A stretch of DNA of 26,456 bases from an uncultured Collinsella sp. (GCA_900552145.1 URYW01000015.1:1-26456), one strand, 5' to 3'; positions 15,395-23,291 are shown, counted from the stretch's first letter. Program-made: numbers and translations. The notes: generated from the letters alone by a model not told the origin.

Positions 15395-16689
15395 GCCAGA
15401 TGGTCTTGGATGAGATCGCAGATGGCTCGGGCGTCGTTGATGTTGATAGCTCGGGTCGCAAAGCCGGCGTCGAAGGCCTGACGTGCCAGGGCTTCGTTGC
15501 AGGCAAGGGCCAGCGTGTGACCGTCGACTAGGTCAAGCGAGCTCTTGCCGCGCAGACGGTCGACACCGGAGCGCGCGACCACGATGTTGTCAAAGCCCTC
15601 GGTCTTGTAGCCCTCGATGATCACCACGTCGACATCGTTGTAGCGCGACAGCAGCTCGCGCGCGGGCATCTCGTCCTCCTCGCGCGTGTCGGCGTATTCC
15701 GCCCAGCGCGTGGCGCAGATGAGCCCCACATGCTTGGATCCGGCCTGGTGATGGCGCCAGGTGTCCTTAGCGGGCACATCGATATCAAAGCCGTGATGTC
15801 CGTGATGCTTGAGCGAACCCACGCGCAGGCCGCGGCGGGTGAGCTCGGCGATAACCTTCTCGACGAGCGTGGTCTTGCCCGAGTTCTGGTAGCCGATAAA
15901 CGCGATCGCGGGGACGGCCAGGGCCGGAGCTGCGGGCGCGACGGCGACGGGTGCGCTCGCGGGCGCGGCACCGTCAGCGGTCACGGACTCAACGGCAGCG
16001 GCCTGACGCTCTGCACGATCCCACACGCCCGAGCGACCGCCCTCCTTGTGCAGCAGGCGCACGTCGACGATCTCCATGCCGCGGTCGACGGCCTTACACA
16101 TGTCGTAGATGGTCAGGCACGCGGCACTCGCGCCGGTCAGGGCCTCCATCTCGATACCCGTCTTGCCCGTCACGCCGGCCGTAACCAGTACGTGAAAGCC
16201 AACCTGTCCGTCCGCGCGCGCCGGTGCCCAGCCCTCGGGCACGTCCTCGGCCGGCGTCCCCGCCGGAGCGATGGGCGCAATGTCGCACTTGCTCTTGGTA
16301 ATGAGCAACGGATGGCACATGGGGATGATGTCACTCGTGCGTTTGATGGCCATAATGCCCGCCACGCGCGCGCAGGCAAGCACGTCACCCTTTTTGGCAC
16401 GGTCCTGCAACACCATGGCCTGTGTCTCGGGGTGCATGAGGATGGTGCCCTCGGCGATGGCGATGCGATGGGTCTCGGCCTTGTCAGACACGTCGACCAT
16501 GCGCACCTCGCCCTTGGCGTCCACGTGCGTCAGCTCATCGCAACAGGCGTCGCGGGCGGGCTCGGTGGCAGCACCGGCAGTCGGCTGCGCGGCTGCGACG
16601 GCGTCGCTGTCAGTAGCCGTGACTTTGTGGGCAGACATCGCGGCCCTGCGAGCGGCCTTGGTGGCATCGGCGTACCTGCTCTTGGCCAT
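15391..16689 (-). CDS. moaC/mobB: MoaC-MobB fusion, molybdenum cofactor biosynthesis
   Basis: This 432-aa protein joins two molybdenum-cofactor enzymes. Residues about 52-222 are MoaC (cyclic pyranopterin monophosphate synthase): MVDVSDK (64-70), MCHPLLITK (124-132), EMEALT (180-185) and TIYDMCKAVD (193-202), with D196 and K199 at the catalytic positions. An Ala/Pro/Val linker (about 228-260) leads to MobB, a GTP-binding adaptor for guanine dinucleotide addition: P-loop GYQNSGKT (266-273), GSLKHHGHHGFDID and IIEGYKTEGFDNIVV (357-371). MoaC has an extra loop rich in Ala/Pro at about 137-160 and an N-terminal extension of about 50 residues. The ATG at 16689 has GGAGG nine bases upstream and starts 4 bases after the moaA stop, so the two genes form an operon. 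Confidence 0.93.
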   Translation of the reverse strand: MAKSRYADATKAARRAAMSAHKVTATDSDAVAAAQPTAGAATEPARDACCDELTHVDAKGEVRMVDVSDKAETHRIAIAEGTILMHPETQAMVLQDRAKKGDVLACARVAGIMAIKRTSDIIPMCHPLLITKSKCDIAPIAPAGTPAEDVPEGWAPARADGQVGFHVLVTAGVTGKTGIEMEALTGASAACLTIYDMCKAVDRGMEIVDVRLLHKEGGRSGVWDRAERQAAAVESVTADGAAPASAPVAVAPAAPALAVPAIAFIGYQNSGKTTLVEKVIAELTRRGLRVGSLKHHGHHGFDIDVPAKDTWRHHQAGSKHVGLICATRWAEYADTREEDEMPARELLSRYNDVDVVIIEGYKTEGFDNIVVARSGVDRLRGKSSLDLVDGHTLALACNEALARQAFDAGFATRAININDARAICDLIQDHLA

Positions 16690-16693
16690 ATGA

Positions 16694-17749
16694 TCATCCT
16701 CCGATTTGGGACATGAATCGTTGCGTGCCCTCAATTATCGCGTGTTCCTGCGGTTTGTGGGCCACGGCATCGCGCCAAATCGAAAGTACCTGCATATCAT
16801 CACCACGGCGCAGCGCCTCACGCACCGAATACTCGGCATCGCTGAACAGGCACGGACGCACGTTGCCATCGGCCGTCAGGCGCAGACGATTGCAATTCGC
16901 GCAAAAATGGTTGGACATGGCGCTAATAAAGCCGACCGTTCCCGCCGCGCCCGGAAAGTGCCAATAGCGCGCAGGGCCCGCGCCGGCAGGAGCGTCGTTG
17001 ATGTCGAGCGGCTCGAGCTCGCCCAGTCCCGTCGCGGCGGCCCCGGCGTTGATGCGCGCCCACAGCTCGTCGCTCGGCACGGTATCGCTCGCATCCCACA
17101 GCTCGGGATTGAGCGCGGGCGCATGCGGATCCACAGCGCAATGCGAGCTCGTGCGCTCGTCGCCGATGGGCATGTATTCGATAAAGCGCAGGTGGATGGG
17201 GCGGTCGGCGGTCAAGCGCGCGAGGGCCGCCACGTCCTGGTTGAGTCGGCGCACAACAACGCAGTTGACCTTAACGGGCTCAAAGCCCCAAGCCAGCGCC
17301 GCGTCGATGCCAGACATGGTCTGCTCGAGTCGACCCAGGCGCGTGATCTTTCCAAACAGCTCGGGGTCGAGTGTGTCGAGCGAAATGTTGACGCGGTTAA
17401 GCCCGGCATCTTTAAGCTGCGGCGCCAGCTTGGGCAGCAGGGCGCCGTTGGTGGTAAGCGAGATGTCCTCGATCTGCGGAATCGCGCGGATGTCGCGAAT
17501 GAGCGGGATGATACGGCGGCTGACCAGCGGCTCGCCGCCCGTCAGGCGCACGCGGCGAATGCCCTCCCCCGCCACCAAGCGCACAAAGCGTGCGATTTCC
17601 TCGGCGCTGAGTAGCTCGTCGTGTGCACGGGGCGCCACGCCATCGGCCGGCATGCAGTAAATGCAGCGGAAATTGCACTTGTCGGTAACGGCAATGCGCA
17701 GGTAGTTGATATCGCGGCCAAAGCCGTCATGTTGCACGCGCTCGTCCAC
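16694..17749 (-). CDS. moaA: GTP 3',8-cyclase (MoaA), radical SAM
   Basis: MoaA performs the first step of molybdenum cofactor synthesis, the radical SAM rearrangement of GTP; MoaC, encoded next, takes the product. The 351-aa protein has the N-terminal [4Fe-4S] motif C25-x3-C29-x2-C32 (CNFRCIYC), the GGEPL motif (71-75), and the second cluster cysteines C283, C286 and C300 (CANCNRLRLTADGNVRPC is the region). The C-terminal double glycine (IGG) needed for activity is intact. The start is a GTG at 17749 preceded by GGGGAGGG. Length is normal. The locus lacks moaE, moaD, moeA and mobA in this window, so those must lie elsewhere. Confidence 0.96.
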   Translation of the reverse strand: MDERVQHDGFGRDINYLRIAVTDKCNFRCIYCMPADGVAPRAHDELLSAEEIARFVRLVAGEGIRRVRLTGGEPLVSRRIIPLIRDIRAIPQIEDISLTTNGALLPKLAPQLKDAGLNRVNISLDTLDPELFGKITRLGRLEQTMSGIDAALAWGFEPVKVNCVVVRRLNQDVAALARLTADRPIHLRFIEYMPIGDERTSSHCAVDPHAPALNPELWDASDTVPSDELWARINAGAAATGLGELEPLDINDAPAGAGPARYWHFPGAAGTVGFISAMSNHFCANCNRLRLTADGNVRPCLFSDAEYSVREALRRGDDMQVLSIWRDAVAHKPQEHAIIEGTQRFMSQIGG

Positions 17750-17775
17750 GCAGCCCTCCCCTCGCGCAGGCCATT

Positions 17776-17810
17776 ATTCTTCAGGGAATATAGTACCGCA
17801 CGGGAAGAAT
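17776..17810 (-). promoter_or_regulatory. Possible operator/promoter region of moaA
   Basis: Arms attcttc (17776-17782) and gaagaat (17804-17810) are exact complements, 21 bp apart. They bracket a -10-like TATATT on the minus strand (complement of 17787-17792), about 40 bases before the moaA start. A dimeric regulator could bind here. No clear -35 is visible. Confidence 0.3.
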
Positions 17811-17879
17811 GGGTCGACATACGTACGACACGAAAGGCCTTTGCGAAAAAGACCGGCCTCCCGAGCCCATCCTCAGCAC

Positions 17880-17948
17880 GCAAACCATCACAACATTCGA
17901 TGCTTTTCCCGATTTTGGCGAAAAACGTCGAATGTTGTGATGGTTTGC
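17880..17948. repeat. Family A palindrome, copy A3
   Basis: Perfect 21-bp arms (17880-17900 and 17928-17948, core aaaccatcacaacattcga) enclose the conserved 27-nt loop. It is 36 bases beyond the stop of the nuclease-like gene at 17985-19022. Loop orientation is the same as A4. Confidence 0.92.
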
Positions 17949-17984
17949 CTGCCCGCAGCGCCCCGCAGAAGGACCAAAGCGCCC

Positions 17985-19022
17985 CTAAAGACCGCCGTCC
18001 CAGTGCCGAATCACGAATTCTCGCAGGTCGTTCTGCCGCTTTTGGAACGCCTCACTTCGGTCGCACTTGAGGCCCATAGCGAGTGCGATGGCGTTCATCG
18101 CCCGGTGCAATTGCAGCTGGTGGGCAAACTGAGTCCCGGTGAGGACGATCATCCTAAAGCCCAGCGCGCTCAGCACGGTCATACGCTCCGCATCCGACGC
18201 GCTGCGCTGTTTATCAAGATGGTCCGAGCCGTTGTATTCAATCCCCGTACCGCTCGCAGGCGCATATACGTCGATCTCGAAATACCCGGCCTTTGCGAGA
18301 TACTTGAACTCGTTGGGAACATCGACCCGATGGTTGAGCTCGACCTTGGCGTATCCCAGCCCGCCCTGGGAACGTTTTGCTACGACCATGATTGCGGTGG
18401 CCGTCTCCATGGGCGACCGCGCGCCATCGTGCACACGTTTGAGCACGGCGACCGCGCGTATGGCCCCCTGACGAGATCGGTTCTCATTGCAATGGGCAAT
18501 CAAGTCGGCAACGGTATACCTCTGCCCCATCTCAATATAATCGCCTGTCGACAGATGATTCAAATGGTATCGGGCACAGATTTCATATCCATATTCCAGC
18601 TGTTCGGGCTCGCTCATCCACGAACCCGCTTGGACAAAGCACATGACCTCATCAACCACCAGAAGGTCCTCCGCCACCTCGATAAGATGGTCTGGAGGTA
18701 CCGGCGCCCCAAACACGTGGCACCTAAATCCAGCCGGCGTCGAGCGCTCAAAATCGAAGTTGACGAGCGTGTCGACATGATCGAGCTCTTCTCGTGGAAT
18801 ACCGAGCGAGACCAGATAGTCGGCAACGATCCCGACTGCCGTTGAAGCCCTCAGCCCCTTGGCATCGAGTCCCAATTTGGGCAGGCCCGCGGTCGGCTCC
18901 GCCTCGTTAGCAAGCGAGTCCTCATCGTATAGGCTGCTTGCTCGCGAGAGCGGCTCGAACGGGCGCGCCACGTTGTGGTACAGCCAGGCAGTCTTATGGG
19001 ACAGGACGATCGGCAGGTCCAT
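17985..19022 (-). CDS. Uncharacterised protein with DUF559/Vsr-like nuclease-fold C-terminus
   Basis: A 345-aa cytoplasmic protein. The C-terminal part (about 200-320) resembles the DUF559/Vsr-like PD-(D/E)XK domain seen in many actinobacterial proteins: RSPMET (202-207), FEIDVYAP (248-255, acidic D251), GIEYNGSDH (260-268, acidic E262 and H268), a D277/R280 helix and LGFRMIVLT (287-295). The N-terminal 200 residues do not match a family I can name; they hold conserved-looking aromatic residues and a YTVADLIAHC segment. Related proteins are annotated as AbiEi-like or endonuclease-like, but function here is unknown. GGAGGG precedes the ATG by five bases. The gene stands alone, flanked by two family A palindromes in the same orientation, which suggests a cargo or defence-like cassette. 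This last point is inference. Confidence 0.65.
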   Translation of the reverse strand: MDLPIVLSHKTAWLYHNVARPFEPLSRASSLYDEDSLANEAEPTAGLPKLGLDAKGLRASTAVGIVADYLVSLGIPREELDHVDTLVNFDFERSTPAGFRCHVFGAPVPPDHLIEVAEDLLVVDEVMCFVQAGSWMSEPEQLEYGYEICARYHLNHLSTGDYIEMGQRYTVADLIAHCNENRSRQGAIRAVAVLKRVHDGARSPMETATAIMVVAKRSQGGLGYAKVELNHRVDVPNEFKYLAKAGYFEIDVYAPASGTGIEYNGSDHLDKQRSASDAERMTVLSALGFRMIVLTGTQFAHQLQLHRAMNAIALAMGLKCDRSEAFQKRQNDLREFVIRHWDGGL

Positions 19023-19123
19023 GAGCCCTCCAATGGAGTCGGATAACCAACCTTATTCCCCTGCCCACGGGTCCGCACACCTTCGTGCGCAAGAAAGCAA
19101 TTCCACCCGGTCGAGTGGCAGAA

Positions 19124-19188
19124 AAACCATCACAACATTCGATGCTTTTCCCGATTTTGGTAAAAAACGTCGAATGTTGTGATGGTTT
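19124..19188. repeat. Family A palindrome, copy A4
   Basis: Perfect 19-bp arms (19124-19142 and 19170-19188) around the conserved 27-nt loop, which differs from the A3 loop at only two positions. It is the one family A copy placed between divergent gene starts and not 3' of a gene. Confidence 0.92.
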
Positions 19189-19268
19189 GAGGCGAGGTGA
19201 GGGGCACAGAGGGGTCAAAGCATCGTACTCGGAGCGTGACTTTTTTCGCCCTGTCGCCAACACAAACC

Positions 19269-19299
19269 TTGACTCTACAATCGTTGTAGGGTTTTCACT
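19269..19299 (+). promoter_or_regulatory. MerR-type promoter/operator before the MATE gene
   Basis: TTGACT (19269-19274) is followed by the dyad ctacaa-tcg-ttgtag (19275-19289) and a weak -10 (TTCACT, 19294-19299), a 19-bp spacer (20 bp if TCACTA is used). A dyad lying inside an over-long -35/-10 spacer is the hallmark of MerR-family activated promoters such as those of ZntR and CueR. The only MerR-like gene nearby is the broken one downstream of the MATE gene. Confidence 0.7.
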
Positions 19300-19339
19300 A
19301 CACTGGTAGCTAAACGAACCCAGCCAGAAAGCCCCGCTC

Positions 19340-20686
19340 ATGGAACACGACCTCACACGTGGCAATGTCCTCAAGACCATCGCGGTCTTTGCCCTGCCCT
19401 ATATGCTCTCGTACTTTTTGCAGATGCTCTACGGCATGGCCGACCTGTACATGATGGGGCAGTTTAGCGGCGCCGCCGGCATCACCGCCGTGGCAAATGG
19501 CGCTCAGACGCTCTATATGATTACCGTGGCACTCGTGGGCCTGGCCATGGGAACGACGGTGGTCGTCGGCCACGCCGTGGGTTCGCGTCGCTTCGATCGC
19601 GCCGAGACCGCCATCGGCAACACCATCACGCTCTTTATGGGCGTCTCGGTGGTACTGGCCGCTGTCCTACTCGCACTGTGCCCGCAGATCGTGGCGCTCA
19701 TTGGCACGCCGGCCGAGGCAGTCGAAGGCACTGCCGCCTACCTGCGCATCTGCTTTATTGGCATTCCGTTTATCGCCGCATACAACATCCTCTCGGCCAT
19801 CTTTCGCGGCCTGGGCGATTCGCGCTCGCCTATGTACGTGATTGGCGTGGCGTGCATCATCAACATCGCGCTCGACTTTCTTTTTATCGGCCACATGGGG
19901 CTCGGCCCCGTGGGTGCGGCGCTCGGCACGGTAACCGCCCAGACGGCCAGCGTTGCCCTCGCACTCGTGTGGCTTAAGAGCCGTCGCACGAACATCCACG
20001 TTAAGCGCAGCGACCTGCGCCCCCAGCCCGAGGTGCTCGGCAGCATTCTTAAGATCGGCGTGCCTGTGGCCGTGCAGGATGGCTGCATCCAGGTGGCGTT
20101 TATGTTTATCACCGTCATCGCCAACCACCGAGGGCTCGTCGACGCCGCCGCCGTGGGCCTGGTCGAGAAGATGATCAGCTTTTTGTTCATTGTGCCGAGT
20201 TCCATGGGCGCCACCGTCAGTGCACTCACGGCGCAAAACGCCGGCGCGGGCAAGGGCGATCGGGCGCGGCAGGTGCTCAAGGACGCCATGACCATCTCGG
20301 TAGTGTTCGGCTGCCTGATCACGGTGCTGATGTGGCTGGTGGCACCGGCGCTTATCGGCTTTTTTGCCAAGGACGCCGCGGTGGTCGCCGCCGGCACCGG
20401 CTATATGCGCAGCTACATTTTCGACGCGATTTTTGCCGGCATCCACATTTGCTTTAGCGGCTTTTTCGCTGCATACGGCAAGAGCTACATCGGCTTTGCG
20501 CACAACGTGCTGGCCGTGGCGCTCATTCGCGTGCCGGGCGCGTGGCTGCTGTCAAACGCCTATTCCGACACGCTGTTTCCCATGGGCATCGCTTCGCCGT
20601 GCGGATCGATTTTGTCGGCGGTCATCTGTGTTGTCGCGTTTACCGTGCTCAACCGCCGCGGAGCTTTTGACAAGCTGGTAGCGTAG
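19340..20686 (+). CDS. MATE-family multidrug efflux transporter
   Basis: A 448-aa inner-membrane antiporter of the multidrug and toxic compound extrusion family (NorM/DinF type), which exports cationic drugs or metabolites against Na+ or H+. About 12 hydrophobic segments are visible in two homologous halves. Typical family segments include LPYMLSYFLQMLYGMADLYMMGQ (cut here to its start LPYMLSYF, about 19-26), GLAMGTTVVVG (about 66-76) and the second-half IGVPVAVQDG. The Glu/Asp pattern does not reveal the substrate. Its promoter carries a MerR-type operator, and the MerR-like gene follows 53 bases after the stop, so the pair likely formed an autoregulated efflux operon. Confidence 0.92.
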   Translation: MEHDLTRGNVLKTIAVFALPYMLSYFLQMLYGMADLYMMGQFSGAAGITAVANGAQTLYMITVALVGLAMGTTVVVGHAVGSRRFDRAETAIGNTITLFMGVSVVLAAVLLALCPQIVALIGTPAEAVEGTAAYLRICFIGIPFIAAYNILSAIFRGLGDSRSPMYVIGVACIINIALDFLFIGHMGLGPVGAALGTVTAQTASVALALVWLKSRRTNIHVKRSDLRPQPEVLGSILKIGVPVAVQDGCIQVAFMFITVIANHRGLVDAAAVGLVEKMISFLFIVPSSMGATVSALTAQNAGAGKGDRARQVLKDAMTISVVFGCLITVLMWLVAPALIGFFAKDAAVVAAGTGYMRSYIFDAIFAGIHICFSGFFAAYGKSYIGFAHNVLAVALIRVPGAWLLSNAYSDTLFPMGIASPCGSILSAVICVVAFTVLNRRGAFDKLVA

Positions 20687-20739
20687 CGGGGCGACGCGAG
20701 CCTGGCGGCCTCCCCGACCCTATTGAAAGGAGCTGTCCT

Positions 20740-21583
20740 GTAACCGACACGTCAAGTGAACATACTGAGGGCCTGCTCCGCATTGGCGAGGTGGCGCGCC
20801 TGTTTAACCTGAGCGTGGGGACGCTACGTCATTACGAGCAGATGGGCTTGCTGGACCCGGCGTACATCGATCCGGCAAGCGGGTACCGCTACTACGGATC
20901 GCGGCAGCTCTCCACCCTCAACACCATCAGCCACCTGCGTGTTCTCAACTTGCCGTTGGCGCAGATCCGTGAGTTTGTGACCACGCGCGATGTGGACCTC
21001 ATGCAGCGGCAGCTAGCTCAGCAGCAGGAGCTCATCGAGCGCAAGCGCCGAGAGCTGGAGCGCGTGTCGCGTAAGATCGATAACCGGCTTGCGCTGCTCC
21101 ACGATGCCTTGAACATCGAGCTCGATACCATTTGCACAATCGATGCACCCGAGCTTCGCTGCGCCGTGTTGCGCGAACGTGTCAAGCCTACCGACGCCTA
21201 TGCGCTGGAGTGGCAGATTCGTCAACTGCAGAAGGGCCAGCACGAGACCTTTGTCTTCCTGGGCAACTTAGGCGTCGGGATTAGCGCCGAGCGCCTGGCC
21301 GGCGGCGACTTTGACGGCTACGACGAAGTCTTTCTGCTGCTGGATGACACGGACGATTACCTACCTGGGCGATGTCGAAGTACGTCCCGCCGCGCGGTGT
21401 CTGACGGTCAGCTTCCGCGGCACGCACGGTCAGGCGGCCCCGCGCTATGAGCGCTTACTCGATTACATGCACGAGCGCGACCTGTCCCCCGCCGGTCCCT
21501 CGCGCGAAATCGCCCTCATCGACGACATCATCAGCGACGACCCGGGAGCGTATGTGACGAGGATCGCGATACCGGTCCGCTAA
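20740..21583 (+). pseudogene. MerR-family regulator with GyrI-like effector domain, frameshifted
   Basis: The reading frame encodes a MerR DNA-binding domain (LLRIGEVARLFNLSVGTLRH is its start, from 20773, then YEQMGLL and GYRYYGSRQL), a long coiled-coil dimerisation helix rich in Gln/Arg/Glu, and a GyrI/BmrR-like ligand domain. Two defects are seen. No ATG, GTG or TTG exists in frame before the helix-turn-helix; a ribosome binding site (AAAGGAG, 20726-20732) is followed seven bases later by GTA at 20740, where a GTG would fit. The frame is also broken near 21359-21366 by acctacct, a likely 4-bp duplication; removing four bases gives one 279-aa frame to 21583. Uncorrected, the protein would end at 21450 with an unrelated tail. 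A sequencing error is possible for either defect. Confidence 0.75.
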
Positions 21584-21629
21584 TCACTACCATTTATCGA
21601 GCAATTCCATCCATTTACCTTAATCCGAA

Positions 21630-21657
21630 TTAGATTGTATTTTGTAGCAAATAAAAT
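21630..21657 (+). promoter_or_regulatory. Candidate promoter for the papain-like gene
   Basis: TTAGAT (21630-21635) and TAAAAT (21652-21657) are 16 bp apart in an AT-rich gap, about 35 bases before the ATG. The match is fair, and the base composition changes here from GC-rich to AT-richer. Confidence 0.3.
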
Positions 21658-21691
21658 GACAGCATATTGCCCCCCATAGGCAGGAGACATT

Positions 21692-22864
21692 ATGCCCAGA
21701 GTTCAATCACGTCGCTCGTTTCTTCTCGGCCTAGCCTCGATCATCGGCTTATCCGCGTCACGCCCAACAAGAGTATTCGCTGCCGACTCAAACTCATCCG
21801 TCGCTTTTACATCAGACCTAGCACAAGACTACGCGCTTTCCCTGTTGCCCATCGTCGACGGATCCGCGAACTTAGAGATCGAGCAAATCGTTCCCGTATG
21901 CCAACAAATCGGCCTTATCTGTGGCTATGAAATCAGTGTCACAAGGGAAGGAAGCCCTTACGGTTATTTAATACTTGACGCATCATATCCTGGGCTTCTG
22001 AAGGAGATAACCCTCGGCGATACCATTCTTCCGATTTCAGCTTCTCTATCAAACGCCATTTCAACTTATTCCGGCCAACAGGCCACAAACCCAACCGTAC
22101 TAATTTCGTACAACGATATTGAATATGGAACTTTGGTGCCAGGAACTAGAGACTGTGTAACCAACTATAACAATATACGGTCTGTCCCGATTGTCACCGA
22201 AAAGGGTATAGCACCTCAAAGCAATAACCCAACTTCATGGGATGCTGTCATTATCAATGAAGATGACTTGATGTTGCATTTCCAAATAGACGATTTAAAC
22301 GGAATACCGTTCCGAGGAGTCTCGGAATCATTAGTTGAAGCCCGCACTAATAAGTATGCATGCGTCGTTTCTGCCTTGTACGCTGTATCAATGCATTACG
22401 GTCTCACCAGTTCAAACGCTAATCAATTTAATCCCGATTATTATAAAGAAATATGGAACGTCACTGGCACAACAACGTATAAGACCAATGATCAGGGCGT
22501 CGAGTACGGAAGCACGATCATCCCAGATGGAATTGTTCCGTTTAAAAGTCTTGCCGCTCAAAAGGGTAGAGCACTTAATACTCAATTTTTCGGTTATCAG
22601 CCTCAATTCGCTCAGTACAGAGCAACTATCGATCAAGGGAATATCGGCTTGTATCATATGTGGATCAACAGCCGAAACAGTGAAGGATCCGTCGAGCTAT
22701 CAGGTCATACGGTCACGGTAACTGGCTATTTTACTGGGCATAATGGAAGCTCTGGCATCGAACTGCAGTGGCTCGAAGTATTCGACGGATGGAACACTTA
22801 TCCCCGAGCGATTAACTATGCAACGCCCAATATGGTCAAATTGAACGGAACAGTCTTTTGGTAG
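21692..22864 (+). CDS. Tat-exported papain-like (C39/C10-type) cysteine peptidase homologue
   Basis: The 390-aa secreted protein starts with a twin-arginine signal (SRRSFLLGL, R7-R8) followed by a hydrophobic stretch and an AFA-like cleavage region near residue 30. The middle (about 36-200) resembles an inhibitory propeptide, with a YGYLILDAS segment as in streptopain-like proteins. The C-terminal domain shows a plausible papain-type triad in the right order: C224 in NKYACVVSALY, H339 in SGHTVTVTGY and D365 in VFDGWN. The ribosome binding site is AGGAG, six bases before the ATG. It is AT-richer than its neighbours, which hints at transfer. A lipoprotein gene follows six bases after the stop. 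The substrate is unknown. It may also be a non-peptidase member of this fold. Confidence 0.65.
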   Translation: MPRVQSRRSFLLGLASIIGLSASRPTRVFAADSNSSVAFTSDLAQDYALSLLPIVDGSANLEIEQIVPVCQQIGLICGYEISVTREGSPYGYLILDASYPGLLKEITLGDTILPISASLSNAISTYSGQQATNPTVLISYNDIEYGTLVPGTRDCVTNYNNIRSVPIVTEKGIAPQSNNPTSWDAVIINEDDLMLHFQIDDLNGIPFRGVSESLVEARTNKYACVVSALYAVSMHYGLTSSNANQFNPDYYKEIWNVTGTTTYKTNDQGVEYGSTIIPDGIVPFKSLAAQKGRALNTQFFGYQPQFAQYRATIDQGNIGLYHMWINSRNSEGSVELSGHTVTVTGYFTGHNGSSGIELQWLEVFDGWNTYPRAINYATPNMVKLNGTVFW

Positions 22865-22869
22865 ACCGG

Positions 22870-23256
22870 ATGGCACCATCAAAATGCTATGGCACCACGG
22901 CCTTTGCCCTGGTTACGATATTGGTGATTTTCGCTATGTTTGCATCCATTTCTTCATGCACAGATAGAGCCCGCTATAGCGGAGGAGATGATTACCTTGT
23001 CTTTGGAGCCGGCAGCGTTCATTCTATTGAGGGAACGGAACTCGTAATCCAAACAGACAACAGTCCCCGCTACACCGACGCTGGAAAGCAAACCCGGATT
23101 ACATTCCCCTCATCTGGCCGAATCAAAGACAAGCTTTCCCAAATCAAAGTTGGGACAAGAGTTTCCTACTCACGCTTTGAGTCGGTAGACGCATCTGGAT
23201 CATACGAGGGAAACGATATCGAAATTGAACAGGCAAACACTATAAGGAGATGTTGA
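22870..23256 (+). CDS. Small predicted lipoprotein of unknown function
   Basis: The 128-aa protein has a short basic N-terminus, a hydrophobic segment (about 8-26) and a lipobox-like ISSC just after it, so it is probably lipid-anchored outside the membrane. The mature part is about 95 residues, rich in beta-strand-like stretches (VHSIEGTELVIQT, TRITFPSSGRI, KVGTRVSYSRF). I do not recognise a family. The ATG at 22870 is six bases after the stop of the papain-like gene; a TTG at 22858 overlapping that gene is an alternative start. No clear ribosome binding site precedes either, so translation may be coupled. It ends on a hairpin shared with convergent ligA. Confidence 0.6.
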   Translation: MAPSKCYGTTAFALVTILVIFAMFASISSCTDRARYSGGDDYLVFGAGSVHSIEGTELVIQTDNSPRYTDAGKQTRITFPSSGRIKDKLSQIKVGTRVSYSRFESVDASGSYEGNDIEIEQANTIRRC

Positions 23257-23285
23257 GGAACTGAGCCTCTGCGCAGTTCCTCAAC
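23252..23285. terminator. Hairpin between convergent lipoprotein gene and ligA
   Basis: Perfect 12-bp arms (gttgaggaactg at 23252-23263 and its complement at 23274-23285) enclose 10 nt. The left arm includes the stop codon of the lipoprotein gene, and the right arm ends 6 bases before the ligA stop. No strong T-run is present, but the position suits a bidirectional terminator. Confidence 0.65.
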
Positions 23286-23291
23286 AAATCA

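Larger units (their letters stand above)
19023..19339. other. Divergent intergenic region between the nuclease-like and MATE genes
   Basis: No gene is visible. It holds palindrome A4 (19124-19188) and the MerR-type promoter of the MATE gene (19269-19299), both annotated separately. The rest shows nothing I can interpret. Confidence 0.6.

Noticed and set aside
3823..19188. CRISPR array as an explanation for the recurring palindromes
   Set aside because: The copies are kilobases apart, in different intergenic gaps and in both orientations, with no regular spacers and no cas genes.
21311..21583. Separate 90-aa gene after the MerR frame
   Set aside because: It has no ribosome binding site and its sequence continues the GyrI-like effector domain of the MerR protein in the next frame, so it is the second half of a frameshifted gene.
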